Below are positions 1 through 11,252 of a stretch of 64,000 nucleotides of DNA, piece by piece (the stretch's first letter is position 1; every line of letters starts with the position of its first letter). Made by a program: the position numbers and the translations under genes. The DNA comes from Hygrophila difformis (taxonomy: Eukaryota > Streptophyta > Magnoliopsida > Lamiales > Acanthaceae), in contig JAOANR010000010.1 of the NCBI GenBank assembly GCA_030278955.1, positions 17,281,086-17,345,085 of the forward strand. The letters run 5' to 3'. Under the pieces are notes generated by a model. It saw nothing but the letters and a program-made list of their open reading frames with translations, was not told the origin of the DNA and did not search any database.

Positions 1-705
1 GGCAATATTATAAGACAAAAAAGTACTAATTAAATTGCACGCAAGGATGATAAGGTCAGAGTTACCAATATCAATTTGGGGACATGTTATGCAGCAACGC
101 TCGTAAAAATAAAGCCGACAGACTGTTATTTATTCTCTCCCGTAACATTGATATAAGCCCAATGTTAATAATTAAAAATATTTGGGGTGTACAATATATT
201 TCCCCATTATGCCACCCTACTTGGGCTCCCAATGACGATTGGGTATATATGTCGGATATAAATCACCATTAATACATTATATTTGGTACCAAAGGTTTGG
301 TGATTTTATATAAGGTTTGCAGATTATTATTTACCGACATTAGGGGGAGATATGGATCAACCGAAAATTATTATTGTGACTGGAAAAAACTATATTGCGT
401 AAATTGCAAATTCTCTACCAAGCGTATCATATAACTCTAAAAGAGTTACTAAATCCCGCATATCGGCATTACCCAAGGAAAACTTGTTGCCCTAGTAAAA
501 TAATTGTGGCACAAGGTAATCACTTGGTTCCGATTATGTCTTGAATGGACCAATTACAAACGTGAAAAATGAATATTTTGCACGCTTGAAGTACGGTAAA
601 TCATCTGGTTCCAACTACAAAAATCCTCGAGGTTTATAAATTTTAGAAAGTGACGAAATGTTGAAACAAGCTCCACAAAAGAGCAAATAGCTCCAAAAGA
701 GCAGG
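1..705 (+). pseudogene. Decayed Ty1/copia pol fragment, left part
   Basis: Conceptual translation around 330-640 gives recognisable pieces of the copia pol region between integrase and reverse transcriptase: a PTLGGD-like stretch near 340, an IANSLP...SKRVTKS stretch near 410-450 and a GSNYKNPRG stretch near 610. They are separated by stop codons and frame changes. The sequence stops abruptly at the target duplication of the large Ty3 insertion and resumes at 19615. Integrase and the rest of the 5' half lie outside the window. It is non-coding now. Assignment to copia rests on the motif order and on the copia 3' end recognised at 20150-20640. Confidence 0.7.
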
Positions 706-710
706 GCCCT
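706..710. repeat. Target-site duplication GCCCT (left copy)
   Basis: GCCCT precedes the first TG of the 5' LTR and is repeated exactly at 19610-19614 after the last CA of the 3' LTR. A 5-bp duplication is normal for Ty3 and copia integrases. It shows that 711-19609 entered as one unit. Confidence 0.93.
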
Positions 711-1002
711 TGATAATGGCCAGAAATGACCATTATTTTCAATCCATTTCCGTGTCTGAAACGGGCATTTGATTGCATCCCGGTCTTATATTAAATAAGA
801 AAGCAGTAGAATTGGACTGATTTATGCATAATTGTAAAAATATTGAGCTGGTATGAAAAATGCATAAATATGTAATTTTATTACATATTTATGTTAGAAA
901 AATCCAAAAACATGAGAAAAAGAAAAGAAAAGAAAAGGAAACAAAAAGATGGGAAAAGAAATGAAAACCCACAAAAAGTTGAATTTTTCAGGATATTACG
1001 AC

Positions 1003-1262
1003 GCTATACACAACTACGGCGCTGAAACACGTATAGTGCCGTAGCTTGGTCTAGCGCCGTAGGAGGAGACCAAAGCAGCAGTCTGAAGAGGAGCAGACGG
1101 CGCTAAGCATGGATAGCGCCGTAATCAAGCATAGCGCCGTAGGCAGGGATAGCGCCGTAGGCTGTCCATTCAGAAGCAAGAGTGTCTTTGGGATGGAAGA
1201 CTACGACGCTACACCTAAAGCGTCGTAGCAAGGATAGCGCCGTAAGCCACCTATAGCGTCGT
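1003..1262. repeat. TAGCGYCGTA site array in U3 (5' LTR)
   Basis: About twelve copies of the 10-mer TAGCGCCGTA/TAGCGTCGTA occur in either orientation, irregularly spaced, ending about 60 bp before the TATA box. The unit alternates C and T at one position. It looks like a clustered protein-binding site or a hairpin-forming array; the function is unknown. Confidence 0.85.
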
Positions 1263-1322
1263 AAGCCTTGCCAGAATTCAAATTTCAAGGCCTGGGGGCC
1301 CATGGGCCTAGGGTTTCTCACC

Positions 1323-1330
1323 TATAAATA
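1323..1330 (+). promoter_or_regulatory. TATA box of the 5' LTR
   Basis: TATAAATA sits in the context TCTCACCTATAAATA, about 60 bp after the U3 array. The same context is in the 3' LTR (15709-15716) and upstream of the F-box gene (12000-12007). Transcription would start about 30 bp downstream. Confidence 0.75.
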
Positions 1331-1974
1331 GAGGTGTTGACTCCCTGGTCTTGTCACTTCACACATTCCACACTTGAAGGCAACTGGAGTTCTTGAGAGT
1401 AGTGTAGGTTAGTTAGAGTAGTTAGTTTTATTTTTATGTATTATTTAATTTCTGCACCTAGATTAGTTTAAATAATGCATAGATTAGTGTTACTTTGGAG
1501 CTTCCAGTAGGATAGCCACTGTCTTCCTCTATTTTCAGTCTTGTTGAACTCTTATTTAGGTTTGAAATACCCAAATGATGGGTATTATCAAACCATTTTA
1601 TGAAAAATGGGAAGTTAATCATGAAAGTGTCCCAAAAACATGAAATGGACATGTGTCCATGGATATAATGCCTTGCTTTTGGTTTCATGACCATTTGGTC
1701 ATTTTGGCTCACTGTTTCATGTGGGTTTTCTATTTTCTTTTCATTTTTGGGTCTTTATGCATGTTCTTATGGTTGAAAACCCTCATTTGGGTTTGTGGTT
1801 CATGAATGTGTAGCATAGCATGTTATTCCTTTCCTGTTTTGCATTTCTTGCATTTTACTTTCACTGTTTTTAGCTTGTTATTTCACTTTTCGTGCATTTG
1901 TGAACCATGAACTCGAAAATAGGGCTTGCAATCGCAGAGATTGCATTACCCGAACAACAACATGTTTCTGGGCT

Positions 1975-2392
1975 AGCTACGACGCTAACCGCCCTACGGC
2001 GCTATCCTTGGATAGCGTCGTAGGTGAGGTATAGCGCCGTAGTTGCCCAGAACTTAAACAAAAATTTGCCCTACGGCACTAAACCAACGGCGCTATCCTC
2101 AGATAGCGCCGTAGGTCCCCAAAATTACTCTATCTCTCAGAACCCACCTACGGCACTATCCTTACGACGCTATCCTAGGATAGCGTCGTCATTTAATGTT
2201 TAGCGCCGTAATATCCCTTCTTTTTCCAAAACCTTCTTATTTCTCAAACCACCCACGACGCTACACCTACGACGCTATACTAGTATAGCGCCGTAATTAC
2301 CCCTTTAATCCTAGATTTATTCCCTCTCTTGCACCAACCCATGACGACGCTACCCTCACGGCGCTATCCTAGGATAGCGTCGTAACATATGT
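1975..2392. repeat. TAGCGYCGTA site array in R/U5 (5' LTR)
   Basis: About seventeen copies of the same 10-mer and close variants occur, many as head-to-head pairs. The pair at 2164-2189 is a perfect 26-bp palindrome with half-site ACGACGCTATCCT. Transcribed as R/U5 leader, such pairs would fold into short GC-rich hairpins. Confidence 0.85.
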
Positions 2393-5169
2393 TCAACATC
2401 GTAATCAGCATCTTCATGCAGATTTTCCATTCTCCATTTCCATAATTAATTAATTGAACCCTCTAGTCATTAATGATCTATGAGTCTAATTAGCAATAAT
2501 TAAATCATTAATTGTTGTGATTAGAGGACCTTTGTTCAATTGCCATTAAAACAATTTTCTATAAACAAAATCATGATGTCTTAAACAGATAATCCGGACT
2601 GTAATTAATTATGGTAGGAGGGATTATTTAAGCCATCAATCATGGATTGATTCCATGACCTTGCATGAGAAACCAATGTCTCTCATGCAAATTCTTCTCT
2701 TTATTTCATTTTATTTTGTCTTTTGAGTATTGTGTGTAACAATTAGAAAAGAATACATCAGACTAATGTTGGCGTAACTAGCTCGTATTCTGGGTATTAA
2801 TTACTAAATGTTATTTTATGGTTCGGATAGTAATCAATGGAAGCCTTGGCGGTTCGCCCATCCGGGGTTATAATAGCTGCTCAGCTGACTCCTATCCAGA
2901 TACAGTTTTATTTTAATTATCTTAATTTCCAAACCCAAATTCCAATCTGTAATAAAACTCTGCTAATGTCTGTCAACATTAGCTGATAAGTACTACAGAG
3001 AGGAAGCATGTAGGTTTTTATCCGAATTCACAGACAGTGGAGGCCCAACTGGCATTGACACTGCCATTATAGGGTCTAAGCTGTCTAAATTCGCTTCATC
3101 CGAGTGATTGGGAAATTGGACAATAGATGTTTACAGTCCACCCGATTATTCTGCCATTATTTTGGTCTCCTGACCACTTCATATCTGTGTCCCACCTTCT
3201 GTCTAGACCCGCCTCTATATTTTGGGTCAATTAATTTTACACTTCCAAATATCCGTATGCATGATATTATTATGTATTATTGTGGTCTGTAATATTTTGG
3301 GATCCTTCCCTTGGACAATAGAAGTCTAGATCTTAAACAGATATTACATATTAAATTTCCGACAAAAATTCCTTTATAAAATCCGGATCTGAGTAAGGGA
3401 TAAATTCTTCAGTTATGACTAATTCATATTCTATCAAGGGTTGATTTTGGGAAATTAGGAGCAGAGTCAGCGATTAGGTCTCATCTAGACTGAAAGGATC
3501 TGTGTTTTAATTGAGAGTTTAGTACCTGTTTAGGGAGTGGTTTTCAAACTCATTATTTTCAAAAATTGCTGTTTGTTGGGAATCTAAGATTAAATATTAC
3601 ACCGAGATGGGGTCCACTTGGACTCAAATACAGTGTAGTAAATAATCTTAGAGGAACATCATCCAGGCCTTGGTTATTTTCTAAGATAGGGTTGAGTTTT
3701 CTTTCAACTGCTATCCTCTTCTGCCAAAGCCTATTTTTGAGTCATGAGTGAGTGCATCCGGAACAAACTAATTTATTAGTTCGTTTCATTAGTTTGTATC
3801 TCATAACCACCCGGAAGGAAGTGAACACACGAGTAGTTCACCAAGAGCCGGGAATTCTTGATCCATACCCCTTCATTCTGATGGGGAGCTATCTTTTACT
3901 ACCAGGGTCAGAACTTCAAAACCTCCGAGTGATAGGTTTTAAATGCTTTCTTTATCGCTTTCTTTTAAATGCTTTCATTAGAGGTCACTCGGTTGTATTG
4001 AGAGTTGTGTAACTACTACTAGGATTGATAATTAAGGGATAGTTCAGGGCTTAATTAGAATCTTTGGGTGTGACATGGGGGAATGATAGTAGTACTTGGC
4101 ATTTCAATAAATGATTTGCCAGGTGTAGCTTGTCCACCACAGATGAAGTAACATACCCAGGCCAGGGCAGTTACAAATCTGTGGTATCTTAGAATCTGCG
4201 GTCTTAAGAACATGTAAACTCACACTGTAAGTACCTGTCTGTTAAAGGGAAAGCTGTACTGAGAGCATGAGAATTAGCTATCTGATAGAATTATCCCAAA
4301 CCAAGATCTGTGTATAAAAATGGAAGTTTGATACTGCCTTATCTAAATCTTGTCCAATTTTCATTCTTTTCTTCCTGTCCCTTCTGTCTACATTATGATT
4401 CAGCTTCACAGCTGGTATAGTGTAAATTTTCACTGCTTCCATAGATAGTATTTATCGCATTCTTAGAATAATTTTACCCGCTTTCTAGAATAGACTTAGT
4501 TGCTTTGTAGAATAGATTTAAGTGATTTCGTAACCTAGTTTAAATTCAGTCCGTAGTTGTTAATCACTTTTCAAACCAATTGGAGCAATACGAATGGAAA
4601 ATCTATTAAAACGACGTGGGCCCTGCTTCTATCGCACATCCTCCAATGAACGATCCGGTCTTACTATAAATTACTGCAATTTTTGACACCGTGCGCTTTC
4701 GGGCCACAGTTTCTTAACACGAGTAATAAAAACGTGACAACCTATAAATATATCCCTACTCCTAACTCCGCCATCATAAATCAGTTTCATTAAATAAAAT
4801 CGAAAACCAGGATTATGATTTTTTAGAAAATACTCATACAGTGGGAATGTGTCAAAAGTTTCATGGCGCGAATCTTCATGACATGAAATTCTGATAAGTT
4901 TCATGATGCAAATTGCCAGGGACCTTCAGTGTGACAGACTGAAGGTCAAGATTGAACTATCTATCCCGGCTGCACCGTGAAAGTTGTCAAAAGTTTCATG
5001 CCAGGGAGGTCCACAGCGCAGTTTGAAATCAGAGTACCCCACATGAGTAGTAAAAAGTGAAAAATATCCTTAAACCCCTTTCCCATGAATCATAACTCTT
5101 TTCTTTTAATAAATTCAAACCTGGGATATTTTAGAAAATACTCGTGTGCGGAAATTGTCAAAAGTTTCA

Positions 5170-5187
5170 TGGCGCTGTTGCCGGGGA
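5170..5187 (+). promoter_or_regulatory. Primer-binding site, tRNA-Asp type
   Basis: TGGCGCTGTTGCCGGGGA begins at the base after the 5' LTR. It is complementary to the 3' end of plant tRNA-Asp(GUC), with one mismatch at the seventh base (T for C). A tRNA-Asp primer site is known from Athila-like elements. Confidence 0.85.
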
Positions 5188-5477
5188 GGATGCAGCGCCG
5201 TTTTATTAGAGAATTACATTCCTCATTGCTCCTAGTTAGCTTATACATATAAATATAAATATTCACCCCGAAACCCATTCTAACCTGGGGAATATGCAGG
5301 TACCGTCATTATTGAAGCCGTTGTTCTAAGCAAAGGAGGAAGCAGACACCAGCCGAAATCCCGTATAACGCAGAAATAGAAAAGACAGCTCGACGTCTTA
5401 GGGCGGAGACTAAACGGAGACGGGAACGGGAAAGACATGCACTACTTTCATCAAGCACCAGCAGCGACATCTCTGAT

Positions 5478-7238
5478 ATGGCCAACCCTGAACTTCCCCC
5501 AGTCATTCCACCCAATCCACCACTTCACAACATCGAGGAAGACCCCGAGGATGCTGATAACGATGATTTGGATGATCCCCCTCCTCAGATCATACAAGGA
5601 GGCGGGAACCCACCAAACGTTGAACAGCAACACTTCGAGGCACCTCCTCCCAACCCAAACCCTCAAAACCCACCAAATAACCAAAATTTTCAGAATCCTC
5701 AATTTCCAAACCCCAAGTTTAACCAAAACCAGAATCATCCTAACCCGAATGACTTCAATGATCCGAGGAACTACTACATGCATCAGAACTACTACCCACA
5801 GCAGTATCAAGGAGGAGTTGAGAACAATCAACAAGCAGCAGCTGCTGATTACATGCAGCCAATCTTGGAGCCATATTTGAACATTCCTGGACAAGCTCCA
5901 TTCTTGGCCAGGAATTTCGAATTGAAGCCGGCCCTCATTAATCTTGTTCAGAGCAACCAGTTCGCAGGAGCAAGTCATGAAGATCCCCATGATCACCTCC
6001 AGACTTTCCTGGAACTGTGTGATACGATCAAGAACCAGAATGTATCTGCTAACACCATTCGACTGAGGTTGTTTCCTTTCTCTCTGACTAGCGGGGCGAG
6101 AACATGGTACAAATCACTGCCCGTGAATCAGAAGTCTGCATGGGAGGACGTGATCAGAAATTTCCTGACAAAGTACTTCCCAGAGTCCAAGGTGGATGAA
6201 TGCCGCTCTAAGATTGCGGAATTCAAGATGAAACCAGACGAGTCCCTGTATGATGCAAAGGAACGGTTCTTCAACTTGCTCAGGAAATGCCCCCAGCATG
6301 GTTTCCATGAGTGGGAGAAATTGAGAAAGTTCTATAGCAGTTTGACCCCAGCATGGAAGAACATGCTTGATGCTGCTGGTGGTCAACACCTGCTATACAT
6401 TCCCATGGATCAAGCTTGGGCCAAGATTGAAGCAATGAGTGTAAACAGAACTGTTCTTTCTGATGATGTTAATTCCCCTCCCCCTCGTGGTTTATGTGCT
6501 GTAGGTACAGTAGGGAAATCTGAACTGGACAAACTGAAAGACCAAGTGGCCGTCTTGGCCTTGAATCAGGAAGCTGGGAGCTCTACACAGGCTCAAAATG
6601 CTGAAGCTGTTTGCGGGACTTGCCAAGGCCCGCATTCCACTGAATCCTGTCAGCAAGTGGCAAATGAAAGCTGTAACTATGCAGGTGGATTCCAAAACCG
6701 GCACCCGAACCTTTCATATTCCAACAACAATGCTTTGAATTCCCACCTGTTGACCCAGCCTCAACAGTTCAACCAACCAAGGCCCCAGCATTTTAACCCA
6801 GGTTTTCAGCCTCAGATTCTAGCTAGGCCACCTGAAAACCAAAATTTTCAAAACTTTCAGCAGCCACAGAATCAATTTGTCCCAAATCAGAATCAGTTTG
6901 GTCAAAACCAAGGTCAGAATCAGAATTGGAACCAGAACCAGCAGAAACCCCCTTCCAGATTAGAGACTCTCATGACTGACTTCATCACCAGTCAAAAGGA
7001 AATCAACACTCAGTTGCAGTCTTCTATCCGGAATGTGGAGACGCAGGTCACGCAAATGGCCAAGGAAATGCAGAAAAGAGACCAAGGAACTCTACCCAGC
7101 ACTGCTGAGAAAAATCCTCTATGTAAAGCCATCACACTGAAGTCTGGCAAAATTCTGGAAGGACCTAAGGGCAAAGAGAAACTGGTACAAGAAAATGAAC
7201 TGGAAAGTGATATTGAGGAGAATGAAAAGGAAGCCTGA
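5478..7238 (+). CDS. gag: Gag polyprotein of the Athila-like element
   Basis: Structural protein of the virus-like particle that packages element RNA, 586 codons. The N-terminus is rich in Pro, Asn and Asp (residues 1-120). The retrotransposon gag domain covers roughly residues 160-330 (GASHEDPHDHLQTF, then SLTSGARTWYKSL). A short zinc-knuckle-like motif CX2CX3HX4C uses C379, C382, H386 and C391. A Gln/Asn-rich stretch lies near 460-500 and a likely coiled coil near 500-545. The first ATG is at 5478, but the frame is open upstream to a stop at 5313 and encodes a basic, Arg-rich stretch, so a non-AUG or lost start further 5' is possible. The ORF ends at a TGA at 7236-7238, after which the same frame stays open into pol. 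Confidence 0.9.
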   Translation: MANPELPPVIPPNPPLHNIEEDPEDADNDDLDDPPPQIIQGGGNPPNVEQQHFEAPPPNPNPQNPPNNQNFQNPQFPNPKFNQNQNHPNPNDFNDPRNYYMHQNYYPQQYQGGVENNQQAAAADYMQPILEPYLNIPGQAPFLARNFELKPALINLVQSNQFAGASHEDPHDHLQTFLELCDTIKNQNVSANTIRLRLFPFSLTSGARTWYKSLPVNQKSAWEDVIRNFLTKYFPESKVDECRSKIAEFKMKPDESLYDAKERFFNLLRKCPQHGFHEWEKLRKFYSSLTPAWKNMLDAAGGQHLLYIPMDQAWAKIEAMSVNRTVLSDDVNSPPPRGLCAVGTVGKSELDKLKDQVAVLALNQEAGSSTQAQNAEAVCGTCQGPHSTESCQQVANESCNYAGGFQNRHPNLSYSNNNALNSHLLTQPQQFNQPRPQHFNPGFQPQILARPPENQNFQNFQQPQNQFVPNQNQFGQNQGQNQNWNQNQQKPPSRLETLMTDFITSQKEINTQLQSSIRNVETQVTQMAKEMQKRDQGTLPSTAEKNPLCKAITLKSGKILEGPKGKEKLVQENELESDIEENEKEA

Positions 7239-10200
7239 AAAGAGACAGCCAATCTGCAGACTGACATTGCACCTGAAACGGCTGAAACAGATAAGGGTAC
7301 AGGTGGAGGTACAACTTCCTTCCCTTTACCACAAAAACAAGTACATAATAACAAGTACATGCCAAGGATTCCTTATCCTGCACGTCTTAAAAATAAGGAA
7401 CATGATTTTAGATTCAAGAAATTTCTGGAACGATTAAAGTCTGTAGAGATAACCATTCCTCTCACAGAAATGATTTCCGAAATGCCCATCTATGCTAAGT
7501 TCTTGAAAGATATAATTTCAGGAAAAAGGCAGGTCGAGCAAGAGGAGGTGATTATTCTCAACAGCACATGCAGTGCCATAGTTCAGAGGAGATTGCCCGA
7601 AAAGAAAGAGGACCCCGGATGCTGCACACTTCCAGTACAATTCGGAAAGGCCAAAGTGAGTATGGGGCTTTGTGATTTAGGATCGAGCATCAATGTGATG
7701 CCACTAGCTATGGCAATCCGCCTTAAGCTTGGAGAGATTCAACCAATCAAGATGAGACTGCAGCTCGCAGACAGATCAATCACACAGCCCGTAGGAATCC
7801 TCAAGGATGTTGTGGTCAAAACCGGCCAGGTTCTCTTCCCGGTTGACTTCATTATCCTCGACATTGAAGAAGATTCTGAAATGCCACTTATCCTTGGACG
7901 CCCGTTCCTGGCCACTGGTGGTGCACTAATTGACGCTAAATCTGGAAAGGTCACATTGAGGGTCGATGGCGAGGAAATCACCTTTGACATGGAACAGCTG
8001 CAGAAGTTTCCGAATGAGGGAGCTTGTTCCATGTTTTCTGTAATAGATAGTGGAGAGAAAATTGATTGTGAGGAGAGAGAGCTTGACTCTGGATTTGATC
8101 ATGAAATGATGCTGGATGAAATTTCAAAGCAGGTACTGAAGCCTGCTGGCGTGGAGCACAAAGGATGCAAGGCCGTTCACTTTGCCGATCCCGAAACAGG
8201 GGATTTGGAGGAGTTTGACGGCACAGACTTCCATGACGACGCCGACCAAGAGGAGGCGGATCCTGTACTGATGCAGGGTCCGGAAGGTAAATCTGATCTT
8301 CTCCCATCTAATTCTCGCAAACTGCTCCCTTCCGTTGAATGCCCACCAGAGCTTGAACTTAAAACATTACCCGATCATCTCAAGTACGCGTTTCTCGCAG
8401 AACATAAAAAATTACCTGTGATTGTTTCGGCTAAGCTCTCCCAAGAGCAAGAAAATGCTCTGGTGGTCGTTCTTAAAAATTATGTGCGTGCAATCGGTTG
8501 GACCATTTCTGATATCAAAGGAATAAGCCCTTCTGTTTGTATGCACATGATTTTAATGGAGGAGAATTTCAAGGCCTCTCGCCAGCCCCAACAAAGATTG
8601 AACCCACCCATGCAAGAAGTGGTAAGAAAGGAAGTGATCAAGCTGTTAGACGCCGGTATTATATACCCGATTTCTGATTGCAAATGGGTCAGTCCTGTGC
8701 AGGTTGTTCCGAAGCGGGGTGGGATGTGCATTACGCAGAATGAACAAGGGGAGGAAATTGCCACGCGCCCAGTCACCGGATGGAGAGTCTGCATAGACTA
8801 CCGGAAGTTGAACGAGGCAACTCGCAAGGACCATTTCCCTTTACCTTTCATCGATCAAATGTTGGAACGATTGGCGGGAAGGGCGTTTTATTGTTTTTTA
8901 GATGGTTATTCTGGATACAATCAAATAGTGATCGCCAGTGAAGATCACGAAAAAACTACCTTTACATGCCCCTATGGCACTTTTGCCTATAGGCGCATGC
9001 CTTTTGGATTATGCAATGCACCAGCTACTTTTCAAAGATGCATGATGTCTATATTCTCTGAATTTATCGAAAAATGCATTGAGGTCTTCATGGATGACTT
9101 CTCTGTATATGGAGATACGTTTGATGAATGTTTGACTAATCTTGCTAAGATTTTAAAGAGGTGTGAGGACACTAACTTGGTTTTAAATTGGGAAAAGTGC
9201 CATTTTATGGTCACTGAGGGCATAGTGTTAGGTCATCGCATTTCTCGTGCAGGTATCGAAGTTGATCCAGCCAAAGTTTCCATCATTTCCAATCTCCCTC
9301 TCCCTAACTCGATCAAATCAGTTAGGAGCTTCTTAGGGCATGCCGGTTTTTACCGGAGATTCATTAAGGATTTCTCTAAAATTGCCAAGCCGCTCACTAA
9401 CTTGCTTTGTAAAGAAAATCCCTTCTTAATAAATGAAGCGTGTGTCCAAGCCTTTGACACGCTCAAGAAGATGTTGGTTTCCGCACCGATAGTGCAACCA
9501 CCCGATTGGTCAATACCTTTCGAGGTAATGTGCGATGCTAGTGGTCTCGCCGTGGGCGCAGTTCTTGGAAAACATAAGGATGGGAGACATTGCGTAATTC
9601 ATTACGCAAGTCATGCCCGGAATGAGGCCCAAGTTAATTACACCACAACAGAGAAAGAGATGTATGCTGTGGTCTTCGCGTTTGAAAAGTTCAGACAGTA
9701 CCTTATAGGTACGAAGACTATAGTATACACCGATCACTCTGCATTGAGATACTTGTTTAGCAAACAAGATGCCAAACCTCGATTAATCAGGTGGGTACTT
9801 CTGTTGCAAGAATTCGACATCATAATAAAAGATAGGCGAGGTCGAGATAACGGTGCTGCTGACCACTTATCTCGATTAGATAATGATAAAAAGGAAAAAG
9901 CCGTCAATGAAGAGTTCCCGGACGAACAGTTGTTCGCATTGCATCTGCATAATCAAGCTTGTCCATGGTTTTCCGACATCGCTAACTTCTTGGCATGCGG
10001 AATAACCCCACAGTTTTCGAACTATCATCAGAAGAATAAGTTCAAACGAGATGTATTAAGTTACTTCTGGGAAGAACCTTATCTCTTCAAACACTGCGCT
10101 GATTCAATAATCAGGCGATGTGTGACCGAGCATGAAGCCTATCAAATTGTCAGAAAATGCCATGAATCAGAATATGGAGGTCACCATGGTCCCGCTCGAA

Positions 10201-11252
10201 CGGCCCACAAGGTTCTCGAATGTGGATTTTATTGGCCTCACATCTATGAGGATTGCAGGACATTTTTGAAAGGTTGCGACAAATGCCAAAGATTAGGAAA
10301 CCTCTCCAAGAGGGATGAGATGCCTCAAAAGGGAATTCTCACACTGGAGATTTTCGATGTATGGGGCATTGACTTCATGGGACCGTTTCCGCCATTTGGT
10401 GGAAACTACTATATTTTGGTAGCTGTCGATTACGTGTCCAAATGGGTCGAGGCTGTCGCATTACCGACCAATGATGGTAGCCAAGTCATCAAGTTCCTCA
10501 AGAACAACATTTTCAGTCGATTTGGCATACCTAGGGTGGTGATATCTGATGGAGGAACACACTTTATTAATAAAGCTTTTGAAACTTTATTGAGTAAAAA
10601 TGGAATCCTCCATAAGATAGGCACGCCTTACCATCCCCAGACTAGTGGTCAAGTCGAAGTATCCAATCGCGAAATCAAACACATACTCGAAGCCACAGTC
10701 GGGATAACCTGTAAGGATTGGGCACGTAAGCTCAATGATGCTCTATGGGCATACCGCACGGCATTTAAGACTCCCATTGGGATGTCTCCTTACAGACTTG
10801 TCTTCAGAAAAGCCTGTCATTTGCCTGTAGAGTTAGAGCATAAAGCTTACTGGGCCGTCAAAACGCTTAACTTCGATCCGAAAGTTGCTCAGAGCAAACG
10901 CAAGTTGGACCTCAATGAAATTGAGGAAATACGAGCGCTAGCTTATGAAAGCTCTCGAATTTATAAGGAGCGGACCCAGAAGTTGCACGATCGCAGGATT
11001 AAGCCTAAGCAATTCTATGTTGGTCAAAATGTGTTATTATTCAATTCTAGGTTGAAGCTGTTTCCTGGGAAGCTTAAATCCAGATGGGAAGGACCACATG
11101 AAGTGCTGGAAGTGTTTCAAAATGGAGCCGCCAGGATCCGAACTGACAAGGGCAACATAGTGGTGAATGGACATCGATTGAAGGAGTACCTCGGACAGTT
11201 CGATCCGGAGAAGGAAAGCCAAGCAGTGGCAGACCCGGCTTACATTCAATAA
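7239..11252 (+). CDS. pol: Pol polyprotein: protease, RT, RNase H, integrase
   Basis: The first ATG is at 7359 (1297 codons), but the frame is open from 7239, directly after the gag TGA and in the gag frame. Numbering from 7359: the Athila-type lead-in is residues 1-70; the protease has D106 in CDLGSS; the RT active site is FMDD at 577-580; RNase H starts at CDASG (D726). Integrase has an HHCC zinc motif from H935, then D1005, D1064 and E1100, giving the D-D-35-E spacing. No chromodomain is seen. Pol cuts the polyprotein, copies the RNA and inserts the cDNA. All key residues I checked are present and the frame has no internal stop, so the enzymes could be active if pol is expressed past the TGA. 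The ORF ends TAA at 11250-11252. Confidence 0.93.
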   Translation, partial: KETANLQTDIAPETAETDKGTGGGTTSFPLPQKQVHNNKYMPRIPYPARLKNKEHDFRFKKFLERLKSVEITIPLTEMISEMPIYAKFLKDIISGKRQVEQEEVIILNSTCSAIVQRRLPEKKEDPGCCTLPVQFGKAKVSMGLCDLGSSINVMPLAMAIRLKLGEIQPIKMRLQLADRSITQPVGILKDVVVKTGQVLFPVDFIILDIEEDSEMPLILGRPFLATGGALIDAKSGKVTLRVDGEEITFDMEQLQKFPNEGACSMFSVIDSGEKIDCEERELDSGFDHEMMLDEISKQVLKPAGVEHKGCKAVHFADPETGDLEEFDGTDFHDDADQEEADPVLMQGPEGKSDLLPSNSRKLLPSVECPPELELKTLPDHLKYAFLAEHKKLPVIVSAKLSQEQENALVVVLKNYVRAIGWTISDIKGISPSVCMHMILMEENFKASRQPQQRLNPPMQEVVRKEVIKLLDAGIIYPISDCKWVSPVQVVPKRGGMCITQNEQGEEIATRPVTGWRVCIDYRKLNEATRKDHFPLPFIDQMLERLAGRAFYCFLDGYSGYNQIVIASEDHEKTTFTCPYGTFAYRRMPFGLCNAPATFQRCMMSIFSEFIEKCIEVFMDDFSVYGDTFDECLTNLAKILKRCEDTNLVLNWEKCHFMVTEGIVLGHRISRAGIEVDPAKVSIISNLPLPNSIKSVRSFLGHAGFYRRFIKDFSKIAKPLTNLLCKENPFLINEACVQAFDTLKKMLVSAPIVQPPDWSIPFEVMCDASGLAVGAVLGKHKDGRHCVIHYASHARNEAQVNYTTTEKEMYAVVFAFEKFRQYLIGTKTIVYTDHSALRYLFSKQDAKPRLIRWVLLLQEFDIIIKDRRGRDNGAADHLSRLDNDKKEKAVNEEFPDEQLFALHLHNQACPWFSDIANFLACGITPQFSNYHQKNKFKRDVLSYFWEEPYLFKHCADSIIRRCVTEHEAYQIVRKCHESEYGGHHGPARTAHKVLECGFYWPHIYEDCRTFLKGCDKCQRLGNLSKRDEMPQKGILTLEIFDVWGIDFMGPFPPFGGNYYILVAVDYVSKWVEAVALPTNDGSQVIKFLKNNIFSRFGIPRVVISDGGTHFINKAFETLLSKNGILHKIGTPYHPQTSGQVEVSNREIKHILEATVGITCKDWARKLNDALWAYRTAFKTPIGMSPYRLVFRKACHLPVELEHKAYWAVKTLNFDPKVAQSKRKLDLNEIEEIRALAYESSRIYKERTQKLHDRRIKPKQFYVGQNVLLFNSRLKLFPGKLKSRWEGPHEVLEVFQNGAARIRTDKGNIVVNGHRLKEYLGQFDPEKESQAVADPAYIQ

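Larger units (their letters stand above)
711..5169 (+). repeat. 5' LTR (4459 bp)
   Basis: The LTR starts TGATAATGGCC and ends AAAGTTTCA, and matches 15080-19609 almost throughout. U3 is about 0.6 kb and ends at a TATA box, TATAAATA at 1323-1330. Everything beyond is R plus U5, an unusually long transcribed leader of roughly 3.8 kb. Arrays of TAGCGYCGTA sites lie before and after the TATA box. ORFs inside (for example 3752-4012) resemble no known protein and are probably chance. It is 71 bp shorter than the 3' LTR, mostly through array-unit loss and a missing block of about 17 bp near 2775. Confidence 0.93.

Noticed and set aside
1003..1262. Repeat-spacer arrays of TAGCGCCGTA resembling a CRISPR array
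   Set aside because: The units are 10 bp, occur in both orientations, have irregular spacing and sit in plant LTRs; there is no CRISPR in this context.
3752..4012. 86-codon ORF present in both LTRs (also 18192-18452)
   Set aside because: Shared because the LTRs are copies of each other. No similarity to a known protein and no other sign of coding.
5451..5996. 181-codon ORF on the minus strand opposite gag
   Set aside because: Mirror frame of the Pro/Asn-rich gag start; biased composition keeps it open by chance.
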